A DNA stretch of 64,000 nt from Epiperipatus broadwayi (GCA_028023455.1 JAQFVV010000508.1:386678-450677); one strand, 5' to 3'; numbered from the stretch's first letter, positions 1-11,347 are shown. Notes: generated by a model from the sequence alone, not told the origin. Numbers and translations are program-made.

Positions 1-1016
1 CGATATAATATTTTTGCAGTCTAAGTCTTTTCTTCCCAATTTTAATAAAATTGGCAACTTGAATCTCCTCGATAAAGTACAATAGTAAAAATCTTTCGCA
101 AAGCATTTTCTAATTGCTTTGTGCTAAAAACAGACAGTTTAAAAATTATTTAAAATGTATATAGCTAAATCATATATACGTAATAAGCTACTGGCGGACA
201 AAAGAGGCGTTATTGAGGAGATCAAGTTGGCCCACAAAGGAAACTTACTCATATGGAATTTAGAAACATAAATAAAATTGGAAAGATATTTTAAATGAAA
301 AAAATTAACTTTTAAACTCAACTGCAATGGAATACAAAATATTTACACATGTTAGTAATGAAGAATAGCAAAGGAAAAAAGGTTAAATATAGACAGATAA
401 TCACATATATATATATATATAAGATTAGTCTAAAAAAATAGTTTTACATTAAAAATATTATAAAAAAAATTTAAAATTAATTTAATTTAAAAAGGGAAAA
501 AAAAAAGGGGAAAAAAAAAAATCATTCCAAAAGATGAGATATAGTTTCCCCCCCCTTTTTCTGTTATGTTTTTTTTTGGGTTTTTGGGTTTTTTTCTCCA
601 ACGGGTAGGTATTTGACCAGACAAGGAAAGTGAAATAAATAGCACACTTTTATGAAAAGTCCTACAGACATGACACAGAGTTCATATGACTATTAAGTGG
701 ATACTAAGGCATTTTGGATGGTATTTAGGAACCTTGGCGATAGGCAAAGCTATTTATTTGCCTAGCCAAGCATAGTAGAATCCATCAAATTCATATGACT
801 TTTAGCTTGAGCATGTTCAAACTTCTCCATGATTTTGAAGACGACAGTGGTCTAACTTTTTGGAATAAAATCTCCACAAGCAAAATCTGAAAGAGTTCTC
901 ACAAGAGAAATCTGAATGCCAGCAAGAAAACTCTGAATAACCAAGTCTTTTGTTCTCACTTTTATTTATACCCTCTTTGTCAGCTACCTTCTATTGTTTG
1001 TATAATCTTAGATATT
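1..1016. other. AT-rich stretch, no gene recognised
   Basis: No convincing coding frame. It holds homopurine and homopyrimidine runs around 490-600 and an unassigned, somewhat less AT-rich block at about 600-960. The short minus-strand ORF near the start has no recognisable motif. Confidence 0.5.
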
Positions 1017-1214
1017 GATAAGTCCACCCACATGCTCCTTTGTTTCAAGGTAACATTTTCTAAAAAATAACTTTTACTTTTTTATTCTAAATTTCTTTCT
1101 TTAAAGTTTGAATTTTATTAATTAAAAAAGAAAAAGAAAGCCATCTTTAATTTGACTTGAATGGGCTCACTAATTAAAACATACATTCCTTTAGAAAATG
1201 TTGGTGGACTTATC
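1017..1214. repeat. Foldback with 25-bp inverted arms
   Basis: The right end (1190-1214) reads, on the minus strand, GATAAGTCCACC followed by AACATTTTCTAAA. The left end carries the same two blocks at 1017-1028 and about 1052-1064, split by roughly 23 extra bases. Apart from that insertion the arms match perfectly. A small non-autonomous foldback or MITE-like element is the likely origin; no target-site duplication was identified. Confidence 0.55.
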
Positions 1215-1534
1215 TCAAAATGAAATCATAAGCATATTTTAACAAAAATTTAAAAAGCAATATTTAATAAAATAAGCATTTTTATTTCAGCAGAATTTTG
1301 CATTAACTCAGATATATATACGCTTGACGTATATATATATATGTTTGACTAATAGGTTTTACAAGTAATTTTTATTAAAAGAAATCTAATCTTAGAAATG
1401 GAATTTATTTAAAATGAAATAGTTAATTGCAAAACCCTGCTGATATTGGACTATAAACTTAATTCAGGCCTACAATACTAATTAGGTTTATAGGAGGCTG
1501 CAAAGCATGGATCGGAGTTCAGATCCATTGCTTC
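1215..1534. other. AT-rich spacer, no gene recognised
   Basis: Contains short (TA)n runs, a small hairpin around 1310-1342, and a short palindromic motif near 1508-1530 (ATGGATC and GATCCAT). No coding signal. Confidence 0.4.
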
Positions 1535-2023
1535 AATATACAATATTTTCATAAGAGTCTAGAAAGAATGTTTTGTCTATTTGTTAAAGACTTATTGTCA
1601 ACATTGCAGAATATAAAACAATTGGTGATTTTTTTTATCTTTTGAAAATAATACAATATTAACTTCTTTAAAAGTTAAATTTATTTAAAATTCCAAAATA
1701 GAGGTGCCTATATGTTTTACTTTTAATAACAACAGTGATATATATTATAAACCTTAAGTTGTAATAGGTAAATAATAAATGTTATTCTTTTTGAAAAAGT
1801 CAAAATAACAATTTTATCTCATTTTCTTATCTCTTTTAAAATAAGTTTAAAGTGCATTTTTATCTTATTTTAATTCAAAAACAACATACAATAAAATTCA
1901 ACATTTTTTAAAATAAAAATCATCAATCAAAAAAAAATAAAACATTTCAATTTTAAAAAAAAAATGTTTTGTTAAAAGAATAGATTGCATCTTCTCCTGT
2001 TATGTGTATACACATATATGTTA

Positions 2024-2328
2024 AACAAGGCAAAGCTCTCTCCATACAGTAGTGCCACCCTGTGTCAATCAGAGTAATCAATGGATGCCAGAAGGCTTGT
2101 GCATAAAATCCCTCTCTAATGCCTACTGATCCAATATCTCCAGACTAGTTTCTAGCTTGTGGCCATCATCAGTGAGGAACCTTGGATCTGAGAGCACTGC
2201 ACCTAGATCTTAGGATATTGGATGAGTAGGCATTAGATAGGGATTTTATGCACAAGCCTTCTGGCATCCATTGATTACTCTGATTGGTACAGGGTGGCAC
2301 TACTGTATGGAGAGAGTTTTGCCTTGTT
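2024..2328. mobile_element. Hammerhead retroelement, inverted dimer (family 2)
   Basis: A head-to-head foldback. The arms (about 2024-2142 and 2210-2328) are near-perfect inverted copies of about 119 bp, sharing blocks such as GATGCCAGAAGGCTTGTGC and its complement. The centre holds one complete hammerhead on the minus strand. The right arm begins with bases corresponding to the first nucleotides after the predicted cleavage site. It lies inside direct repeat A, while copy B lacks it, so it inserted after or independently of the duplication. A partial relative lies at 7583-7690. No protein is encoded, so it must be non-autonomous. Confidence 0.75.
2131..2185 (-). ncRNA. Type I hammerhead self-cleaving ribozyme (family 2)
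   Basis: Read on the minus strand: core CUGAUGA (2172-2166), stem II UGGC/GCUA closed by loop CACAA, core GAAA (2152-2149), a two-pair stem III with two-base loop (AC-UA-GU), then C17 at 2143; cleavage is predicted between 2143 and 2142. Stem I pairs CCAA with UUGG at the outer end and CA/UG plus CU/AG near the core, with internal mismatches including a C-A opposition. All invariant core bases are present. Such minimal stem III hammerheads are known from Penelope-like elements and metazoan retrozymes and may act as dimers. Cleavage itself is inferred. Confidence 0.78.
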
Positions 2329-4388
2329 CAATAACAATTGTGCTAGTATAAAATGTGATCATGTGATATATATATATAGTTGACATTTTAAATGTATTTT
2401 TTATAACAATAACTTAATGAATTATATAAGACAAACGAATGAGCATATTAAATACTAACAGTGATGGGCATTGTGCCATTCAAACAATATATATATATAA
2501 GAGTCCATATCATTGATCTTTTATTCTTCTTTGTTTTGGAGTGTGTTAATTTTATGTATATATATTTTTCCTATTTTGAGAGAAATTTCACTTTTAATAA
2601 GCATTTTTTATTACAAACCCACAATGAACATATTTATGGCAATCTATGCTAACAAATTGTACAACATGACTTATTAGAAAAGAAAGTTAATGACTACTCC
2701 TTTAAATAAAACAAAATGCAAATCAAGGCATTAATACAAGCTAAAGTGCAATTATCACTGCATTCTAAATATATATATATTCATTTTATTTTCAAAATAA
2801 AATATGATTGTTTAAATCTAAATATAATATATATGTGTGGGTCTGAAATATAATATGAATGTTTAGGAATAAAGATGATAATCATGCTAAAGAGATTAAA
2901 GTATAATATTAACACAACATAAAATCATCATATTTTATGCATAATAAAAAGCCTTTATTAAATGCACATCATGCTTATATGTATATTATAATGCCTAAGA
3001 ATTCTATTACACCAATATGGATGAGATAACAATTATTTTTTAAATGAAATATTCACAATGTAAATCAGATGAATCCCATAAAATTTAACATCTAGTAGTT
3101 TTCAATATTTTATATGAATATCATTAACAGAACCTATACTACAGAATACAATATTGTATGACAATTACTTGAAATGAGTTACCATATCCAAATACTCTTC
3201 TGATAAAATAATATTGGTAATCTATTACATATTACTTCTCAATAATAGTTACTCCACAGATATTGGGTATTTCAATGAACCTTGAAAAATCTCACCATAA
3301 TTGCTGATCATTCTGGTTCACCTTAAATTTTAATATATGCATTTTAATGGTTACTTAATGTATATGTTTGTATGTTAAAGAGTAAATAACTAAACATTTA
3401 AATAATTAGAAGAAAATTATAATAATTAGTCAAAATTGTAAATAGCTATTAATCAAATGTATGAATAACTGATTTACATTTCTTAGTATTGTCAAAGTAT
3501 CAAATCATAATATGTTAAGGATTCTTTATAAATTATATCTTCCTTTGATAAAATTAATATAAACACATATTTCCGCCTATTTATAAAAATAAGTATATCG
3601 TTTACCATTACCATTGGTATAAACATTTACATAATTATTACACATTGAGTTTTATTTTTTAAGTATTTCATTAATTTTACTTGTTATTTATTATTTTTTG
3701 GTGTAAATAAATTATCATATTTTACTAAATTAAAAATTCTGAGTTTCACTTCTTTCAATTATTTAAAAGAAATAGCTATGAATTGCATTCATAGGGCTGT
3801 AAATAAATGAACAATTAGCATATGGTTTAGACATTATTATTTCATACCCATCTTAGCTAATTAATATTTAAATCATCTTTTCCCTAATCTTAATCCATAA
3901 GAGCTAGCAGTCTTCACCACTGTATTTTATTTTAAATAGTATTGGTATTCATTAGGGACTTAAACCAAAGCAAATAAAATCTTTTTATTTAAGTTATATC
4001 CATTTTATTTATAAATTTGAATTTAATTTGGTTATAGTAGAGCATATGTCTCTTGGCTATTACACTCCTAGTTTTTCCCATTTTATACCAGTACAGTTCT
4101 TGGGCCCAGCTGCACTTGGCAGCAATGAATTACACATAAGTATTTTGCAATTTGACATCATTGGCTATTCTGATAACATAAATAATGAATGTATTAAAAT
4201 GAAAGGAAAAATATATTTTTTTGCATGTTCAGTTAATGTATTTTCTTTAAAGCCTTAATTGATCTAGTTTGTCCATCTGTAGACATTAACAATAAAATAT
4301 TGTTTGTTTATACAAACATTTTGCTTATAGTGTTTGCAATAGTTGAGTAAATAAGTTTTGCATATACATTCTTTTACTAAATATAATT

Positions 4389-5330
4389 ATGGAAGTCACT
4401 AGTCAAGAAGAACATATGAGTTCAGAAATTATAAAAGTAATTCTCAGCAGTTAGAAGAATTAAAGGCATATTCCAGTGAAAAAAACTTTGAGAAATTAAA
4501 GTCAAATTCCAATAAAAATTTTGAAATGTTAAAGAAAAACTTGGAGGAAGAAAGGATACAATTAAGACATGATATATTAGAACTAAAGGCAGATTCCAGT
4601 AAAATTTTTGAACAATTAAATGCAAATTGAAATGAATTCAGAGATGAATTAACAATAAGTTTAACATTTCCAATATGAGATCAAAAAAGTTTAGGTATGC
4701 TAGAATTGAGACTAAATAAGACCTAATCCAAAAAAAAAAAAAAAGATAAATAATTTAAGACTTTAGTTACTGCATTAGTACTCTTCAAAGCAATCAGGAA
4801 AAAGTCATAAAAATAATAAGATAATAAAAAATTACCATTTTGAAAGAAAATTGCAGTCTGGGTTAGACTACATCAAAAATGAAGTTGATGATATAAAGAT
4901 AAAGTTAAGTGGAAAATCAAAAACTGATAGGAAGACTGTGTAGAAAACCAGATTTAAAAAGATTAAATCTAATTCTAGTACTCTAGAAGTTGAGATTAAT
5001 AGGTTTTAAAATAATAGTGGTATAGAAGACAAATTCATAGAAGCTAAAATGGATCAGGAAGCTAAGTCTGTTATTGCAATTCCTAAGATAGTATTACCAA
5101 TAAAAGATGAATTTGATGAATATCTGAAGACTGATAATTGTAGTGGTTTAAATTGGGAGTGAATTTAAAGTGTTTCATGAAGATATCTATTCTAAATTAC
5201 TTAACAACTACCAGAATGAATTGATCCCATATAGTATTAACTCCAGAGAAAAAAATATATTCTAGTCATGAACAAAATGTTGAATATTTTAAAGTAAATA
5301 TGATGAAAAAGTGTAATCCATTATTTTATG
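4389..5330 (+). pseudogene. Degenerate gag-like coiled-coil frame
   Basis: An ATG at 4389 opens a frame beginning MEVTSQEEHMSSEI. One frameshift later (from 4436) come repeated coiled-coil units such as QLEELKA, NFEKLKSNSN and IQLRHDILELKADSSK, rich in Glu, Lys and Leu, up to about 4660, then a stop. More fragments follow in shifted frames: EAKMDQEAKSVIAIPKIV near 5045-5100, EFKVFHEDIYSKLLNNYQN near 5160-5220, and MMKKCNPLFYGNNDNED near 5300-5345. The N-terminal coiled coil and position about 300 bp after direct repeat A fit an LTR-element gag. No zinc knuckle, protease or reverse transcriptase motif was found. The product is inferred by style, not by a diagnostic motif. Confidence 0.4.
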
Positions 5331-7582
5331 GTAATAATGATAATGAAGATAATAATATCACATGATCCCCATCTCATTGAATATAATAATAGTTATTCAA
5401 AATATAGACAATATAATTTACAGAACAAGTGTTATCCTGGAGGAATATACATTGCCATTCTTAGTAATTCAATGGTCATTAATCACTGGCCTAACTGTAG
5501 TTATGAATGCAAAATGAAGATAATGATTGTAAATAGGTATAGGTCAATCCCTAACAGTGAAAAGAAGAATCACCTTATATAGGTTAGAGATGTGATCTTT
5601 ATGTCCAATCAAAATATTGAGTATGCTCCTGCCCTATGGGTATTCATTTTAATTTAATAAAGGATTTATTTCATAAATATCCCATCAAATTTAAAAAGGA
5701 AAGTTTATTATCAGTTTAGTATTGTTAGAAATTTGGATGGTTTTTGTATTATTGAGAACACAGAATGTGGTTAATGAGTTAATAAATTCATGGGAGACTG
5801 AAAAATAATGTATGAATTTACTTAAGCATAATTTTAGTAAAAAAAGGAAAGATCTATGTTTAACTTTAATTCTAATTATTAAATACTTAAGTGAAGCCAA
5901 ATGATGATTTAACAGTGAAAGAAGAATCACTAATAAAATCTTTATAATCAAGATACTACTGAAACTTTAATTATATATTATGCATACAATATTTGCAACA
6001 TTTATATGAAATACTTAAATGTTTCAAAAATTCTGAATAAGAATAACATATCTAGCAAAGAATATATCATTAGAGATTTGTTTTTGAGATTCATTATTGA
6101 GAAGATTGCAATACATAATAAAAAGGTATTATTGATACAATAACTGTTGTCAATTAATAAAACAGTTAAAATATGTTGTCATATATTTTATGAAAGTAAA
6201 TATTATGGCTATCATAGAGGTGAAGTAATTAAATTATGTGACTTTATGTTCATAGAAAATAATAATATTGATTGAATATAATCTCTTTATTTATTGTTTT
6301 ATTATTATTTTGTGTGAAAAGATACTGAGGATTTGAAAATGTTAATTTTATTGATTTATCTTCAAGATAGTTATTTTATGCTGGTTAGATGATACATACA
6401 ATTTTGTAGAGCCTGACAAAAGAAAGTCTCATATTAATGAAGACAAGAGATCTAAAAGAAGTAAATAAAAGATATCTAGTCTTATTGTTAGTTATGTCAT
6501 GACATATGTTGTAATGTAATATTTTATTGTTACTGTAATAAGTTAGCATTACTGTTAATTATTAAAAGTATTAGATGATGAGGCTATGATTCAGGTTCAT
6601 CTGATGAATCACCAATATAAAAATAATATACTTTTTACTAACTAGTGAAATATTTTAATCATTGATAATGAGTGGATGTTTGATAGGCCAAGGTGTGGAA
6701 TGCAATATATTGTATGCACACTAGTTGTGAATTAAAATATGTGTATGATTGAGGTTTTTTTCAAAGAAATCAGTTAAACTATAGACATGTGCTTGTTATC
6801 AAAACCTTATAAAAGTTGAGGTGAAGTGCCAGTCAAAATATACCTTAGGCTCACTAAAGAAAACTGGTAGAAATGAAACCCAGCCAAATAATAATTGCTG
6901 ATGAAGTGCAAATTTAGAAAAGAATATTCAATACAGTTTTACTGACAATTCCAAAAGCTATTCAAATCAAGAGTACCTGGTTAGTGACCACATAGTGCAC
7001 TATTTAGCTTACATGTAGTTGCAATATCCTCATGAAATTAAAGTATGGTTTAATTGACAGATACTTATTTTACTTTAACATTGAAAAGTGAGTTTAAACT
7101 ATACCTTACTGCTTATATATCTAATTCTTTATCAAAGTTGATTAGCATGTTGTCAATTTAGTTTAATGTTTAATAGGTGATATCCAAGCAAATATTTTTC
7201 ATTTTCATGAAATAGTTCATTTAAGTTAAGCTAAAATCATTGATAATATTGTTTTTGTGTGTAGCTTTGGGTAGCCGTGTACTCTTATGTATATTTTGCT
7301 AGAAGAAATAATGTTTTAAAATAGGCTGATTTAAATAAAACCCATAATTTTAAAAACTTCATAGGTAAAGAAATATTTTCACTTACAATGTTTGGAATGT
7401 AGAAAGATTCCTAAAAAAATTATAGCAGAAAGCTATGTACCACATTAGTACACGGTCAGCACATGTCACCAAACATCTCTATTATTATTATTTTTTTGTT
7501 TGTATTTATATTTTAGATCATTATTGTATGGGAATTATTAATTATTGAATTACTAAACATCACATGATTATCATCTCTTATA
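5328..7582 (+). other. Interior between the direct repeats, unrecognised decayed DNA
   Basis: An 84-codon frame at 5328-5582 contains CYPGGIYIAILSNSMVINHW; it probably continues the same dead element but matches no family I know. From about 5600 to 7580 the DNA is AT-rich with frequent stops in all frames. Any pol region is missing or decayed beyond recognition by eye. Confidence 0.35.
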
Positions 7583-7690
7583 CTAGCACAAGTCAGAAAC
7601 TAGTGGGGATATTGGATGAGTAGACACTAGATTGGGATTTTATGCACAAGCCTTCTGGCATCTATTGATTAGTCTGATTGGCACAGGATG
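7583..7690 (+). mobile_element. Partial hammerhead retroelement (family 2 fragment)
   Basis: Bases 7595-7604 read GAAACTAGTG, matching the 3' half of the family 2 hammerhead (GAAAC-UA-GU), followed by GGGGATATTGG and a block matching the 2210-2305 arm (ATGCACAAGCCTTCTGGCAT). The CUGAUGA half is absent and the C17 position is G, so it should be inactive. It lies just outside the left end of direct repeat B. Confidence 0.6.
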
Positions 7691-7735
7691 AAACTTATTA
7701 TTGAATTGTCAATTTAGTTGCCTTCTTTAATTTCA

Positions 7736-9990
7736 CTCTATATATGTAATATCTTTGATGGGATTCTATAACTGTTGTTTTGTCTTTTTCATAAAGTCTT
7801 ATTGTCAACATTTGAAAATATAAAACAATTTGTGATATTTTTTTTATCTTTTGAAAGTAATACAATATTAACATCTTCAAAAGTTACAACTATTTAAAAT
7901 TCCAAAAAGAGGTCCATATATGTTTTGCTTTTAATAAAAACAGTGGTATGTATATATATATAAACCTTAATATCTAACAGGCAACGTATTAAATTAAAAT
8001 TTTAAACTCAAAATAACAATTTCAAATTGTTTTATTTTATTATCTCTTTTAAGAAAAAGTTCGCAGTTAGTTTTTATCTTATTTTAATGTAAAAACAGAA
8101 AAGTTTAGTTTTTTTAAAATAAAAAAAAATCACCGAGCCAAAAGATTTAAAGTATTTTACTATTAAAAAAAGATTTGCCAAAACGGCAGATTACATCCTC
8201 ACATGTATGAGTCTATATATACGTATGTGTTTATATCTAATATTTTAAGTGTATTTGTGTATAACAATTACTTGATGAATTTTATAAGACAAATGGCTCA
8301 CTCATTAAATAGTAACATTGATAAATACCGTGTCATCTAAATAAATTATATGAGTCCATATTTCCATGAGAAATAATTTTCTTCTTTTTTTTTTTTATGC
8401 AGTTTGTTATTTTTATGTATACATTTTGTTTACTTTGAGAGAAATTTCATTTTTAACAAACATTTCTTTCATTACAAAATGTGATATACATATTTATGAC
8501 GGTCTGTAGTAACAAACTGTACAACCTGACTTGCTAGAAAGGAAAGTTAAAGCACACTCATTAAGACAAACAAAAATGTAAATCAAGACTTAATACCAGC
8601 TGAAGTGCCAATTACCATTGAATTTTGGGAATTTCTTTCCGTATTTTCATTGGAGATGCCATAAATGTTTATTCAAATTTAAGTAATTATATATACACAT
8701 GTGCCTGGTATACAATACGAATGTCTGGGGATAAAATCAATAATTTTGTTAATGACATTAAAGTATGATACAATGCTACCTATTGGAATCATCACATTTT
8801 ATGCGTATTGCAAAAAAAAAAAAATATTAAATTAACCTCTTGATTATACATATATTATAATGTCTGAGGATTATATTACATCATGATGGAAGAAAAACAA
8901 TTATTTTAAAAAGTAAATTATGACAAAATAAATGGAAATTAACATCTATTAGTAACGTTTTATATCCATGTCACTAATAAGTTTTGTACTACAGGATAGT
9001 GTATTGTATGGTAACTACTTAAAATGAATTAACATACACAAATACTCTCCGGATAAAATTATATTGATAACCTAATCAGAATAAATTTTACATATTACTT
9101 CTGCATCATAGTTGCTCCACAGATATTGTGTATTTTAATGAACCATGAAATCTAAAGTGCAATTGGATTATGGATATTGAGTATCTCACCATCATTTCAA
9201 ATTGTTCAGTTTCACCTTAAATTTTATTATGTGCATTTCAAAGGTTACTTAGTATATGTTAGTTTGTTAAATAATAAATAACTAAACATATACATAATTA
9301 GGGAAAAATCATAATAATTAATAAAAATTGTACATAAGTATTAATTAAATAATGTAGGAACAACTTATTTAGATTTATTTATGTTGTCATAATATCAAAA
9401 AAATAAGGATTCTTTATAAATCATGTATTTCCATGATAAATTTTAATATAAGCACATACTTTCCCATAGGCCTGAAAAGAAATATATTGCTTAACATCAT
9501 TGTAGGTGTCTACATTTACATAATCATTACACATTGTGTTTTATTTCTTTAGCATGTCATTAGTTTTACTTCTTATTTACTATTACTTGGTGTAAATAAT
9601 TTGTCATCATATTTTACTAAATTAGAAATTCTGACTTTCACTTACTTCAATTATTTAATGGGTAATAATTATAAATTGTATTCCTAGAATGTAAACAAAT
9701 AAACATTTAACTAACATATGGTCTAAATCTTATTATTTCAAACCCATATTAGCTCATTAATATTTAAATTATTACATTTATATTTATCTTGCATCCATAA
9801 GAAATACCACACTGCATCATTATATTTTATTTTAAAATAATATTCATACAGGTTAGGGATTTACATCAAAACATATAAAATCTTCTCATTTAAGTACATC
9901 AATTTTCTTTATAAATCTGAATTACTTTGGTTACAGTGCAGTTTCTGTCTCTTGGGCATTACACTGCTAATTTTTCACTTTTTACAGAAA
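7736..9990. repeat. Long direct repeat, copy B (probable right LTR)
   Basis: Collinear with 1535-4090. It lacks the hammerhead insertion present in copy A: the bases around 8205-8260 align straight across the insertion point and act as an empty-site allele. With an internal region of about 3.6 kb and a gag-like frame just after copy A, an old LTR element on the plus strand is the best reading. Terminal TG/CA and a polypurine tract could not be fixed because of divergence. Confidence 0.58.
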
Positions 9991-10039
9991 AATATTGAAA
10001 TATATTTGAATGAATTGTTAAATGTTGGTTACAATTATA

Positions 10040-10084
<45 letters not shown>
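10040..10084. repeat. (TA)n microsatellite
   Basis: Uninterrupted AT dinucleotides that directly abut the left boundary of the hammerhead array. A comparable tract abuts its right boundary. Confidence 0.95.
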
Positions 10085-10087
<3 letters not shown>

Positions 10088-10190
10088 TTAATAAATTAAG
10101 AGCATGCTAATAGCTCTAAACAAGCTTTTTTTTTATTTATGATAAATGCTACTACAAGAGAAGACATTCAAATCATTTTTATCTTGGATT

Positions 10191-10246
10191 GTCCCCATCC
10201 CCAGACCGGTTTCGACCTATGGGTCTCTTCAGTGAGGAGTTGGGAC
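10191..10246 (-). ncRNA. Type I hammerhead self-cleaving ribozyme (family 1, copy 1)
   Basis: Read on the minus strand: stem I outer GUCCC/GGGAC, an internal loop, inner CCUCA/UGGGG, then core CUGAAGA (10232-10226), stem II GACC/GGUC with tetraloop CAUA, core GAAA (10213-10210), two-pair stem III with two-base loop (AC-CG-GU), and C17 at 10204; cleavage is predicted between 10204 and 10203. Every invariant core position is present, and all three helices are supported by pairing. The internal loop of stem I and the stem II loop could make the tertiary contact typical of fast natural hammerheads. Activity is inferred. Confidence 0.88.
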
Positions 10247-10614
10247 ATTAGATTTAAAAAACCAACTCAAGCAAAGCATTTATTTAAAAGTTAATTGTTA
10301 GAAGAAGAACTGAAACTTTTAGACATCCACATGTCTTTAAAGTCAGCTCTCCAACTGAAAAAATCATATGGGCCTGAACATAATTCAGATACTCCATATA
10401 TTTAGTAGGCTTAGCCATTTAATTTAGCCAAAGCCACAACAGCAAAATAATAATAGTAATAATAACAAGTCAGATGTCGCATGACTTATATATAGCTTGC
10501 ACTTAGAAATATGTAAAATTAAGAGCATGCTAATAGCTCTAAACAAGCTTGTTTTTTTATTTATGATAAATGCTACTACAAGAGAAGACATTCAAATCAT
10601 TTTTATCTTGGATT

Positions 10615-10670
10615 GTCCCCATCCCCAGACCGGTTTCGACCTATGGGTCTCTTCAGTGAGGAGTTGGGAT
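10615..10670 (-). ncRNA. Type I hammerhead self-cleaving ribozyme (family 1, copy 2)
   Basis: Same 56-nt sequence as the copy 424 nt to the left, except that the outermost base pair of stem I is lost (AUCCC against GGGAC). Core CUGAAGA and GAAA, stem II GACC/GGUC with loop CAUA, and the two-pair stem III are intact. Together with copy 1 it brackets one full unit on the same strand. Confidence 0.88.
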
Positions 10671-10755
10671 ATTAGATTTAAAAAACCAACTCAAGCAAAG
10701 CATTTATTTAAAAGTTAATTGTTAGAAGAAGATCTGAAACTTTTAGACATCTACA

Positions 10756-10767
10756 TGGGATGGGGAC
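10756..10767 (+). other. Foldback junction at the hammerhead cleavage position
   Basis: The right-hand array opens with TGGGATGGGGAC, which matches the bases immediately after the predicted cleavage site of the family (TGGGGATGGGGAC) with one G missing. The ribozyme core itself is absent here, so the inverted copy starts where a self-cleaved RNA would start. The left-hand copy meets it within the motif ATGTAGATG. Confidence 0.7.
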
Positions 10768-11133
10768 AATCCAAGATAAAAATGATTTGAATGTCTTCTC
10801 TTGTAGTAGCATTTATCATAAATAAAAAAAAAGCTTGTTTAGAGCTATTAGCATGCTCTTAATTTTACATATTTGTAAGTGCAAGCTATATATAAGTCAT
10901 GTGACATCTGACTAGTTATTATTACTATTATTATTTTGCTGTTGTAGCTTTGGCTAAATTAAATGGTTAAGCCTACTAATATATGGAGTATCTGAATTAT
11001 GTTCAGGCCCATATGATTTTTTCAGTTGGAGAGCTGACTTTAAAGACATGTAGATGTCTAAAAGTTTCAGTTCTTCTTCTAACAATTAACTTTTAAATAA
11101 ATGCTTTGCTTGAGTTGGTTTTTTAAATCTAAT

Positions 11134-11189
11134 GTCCCAACTCCTCACTGAAGAGACCCATAGGTTGAAACCGGTCTGGGGATGGGGAC
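11134..11189 (+). ncRNA. Type I hammerhead self-cleaving ribozyme (family 1, copy 3)
   Basis: The same fold on the plus strand: stem I GUCCC/GGGAC and CCUCA/UGGGG, core CUGAAGA, stem II GACC with GGUU (one C-to-U change keeps a G-U pair), core GAAA, stem III AC-CG-GU, and C17 at 11176. The single difference from the other copies preserves stem II pairing. Cleavage is predicted after 11176. Confidence 0.87.
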
Positions 11190-11344
11190 AATCCAAGATT
11201 AAAATGATTTGAATGTCTTCTCTTGTAGTAGCATTTATCATAAATAAAAAAAAAGCTTGTTTAGAGCTATTAGCATGCTCTTAATTTTACATATTTGTAA
11301 GTGCAAGCTATATATAAGTCATGTGACATCTGACTTGTTATTAT

Positions 11345-11347
<3 letters not shown>

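Larger units (their letters stand above)
1535..4090. repeat. Long direct repeat, copy A (probable left LTR)
   Basis: Runs collinear with 7736-9990 in the same orientation, visible as many shared blocks, for example GTCTATTTGTTAAAG-like bases near 1575 against 7775 and TTTCACCTTAAATTTTA at about 3318 against 9210. By eye divergence is well over 10 percent, so the copies are old. Without the hammerhead insertion at 2024-2328 the copy is about 2.2 kb, like its partner. Broken gag-like sequence between the copies suggests LTRs; a plain segmental duplication is the alternative. The outer ends are approximate. Confidence 0.6.
10085..11347. mobile_element. Tandem and inverted hammerhead (retrozyme-like) array, family 1
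   Basis: On the minus strand, left of 10756, the sequence is a tandem repeat with hammerheads at 10246-10191 and 10670-10615, spaced exactly 424 nt. On the plus strand, from 10756 rightwards, the same unit runs the other way, with one hammerhead at 11134-11189 and a second partial unit to 11347. The units are nearly identical, so the array is young compared with its surroundings. A transcript of the minus strand would carry two ribozymes and release a 424-nt monomer, the architecture of metazoan retrozymes and of Penelope-associated hammerhead elements. No ORF of note lies in the unit; the one long frame that crosses a ribozyme is incidental. (TA)n borders both sides. The mobilising enzyme is not encoded here; a Penelope-type remnant lies at 11857-12141. 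Confidence 0.85.

Noticed and set aside
560-600. TTTTTGGGTTTTTGGG, telomere-like
   Set aside because: Only two irregular units within homopolymer-rich DNA; not a telomeric array.
10497-10718. 73-codon ORF across a hammerhead
   Set aside because: It reads antisense through the ribozyme and the tandem unit; its conservation is explained by repeat identity, not coding.
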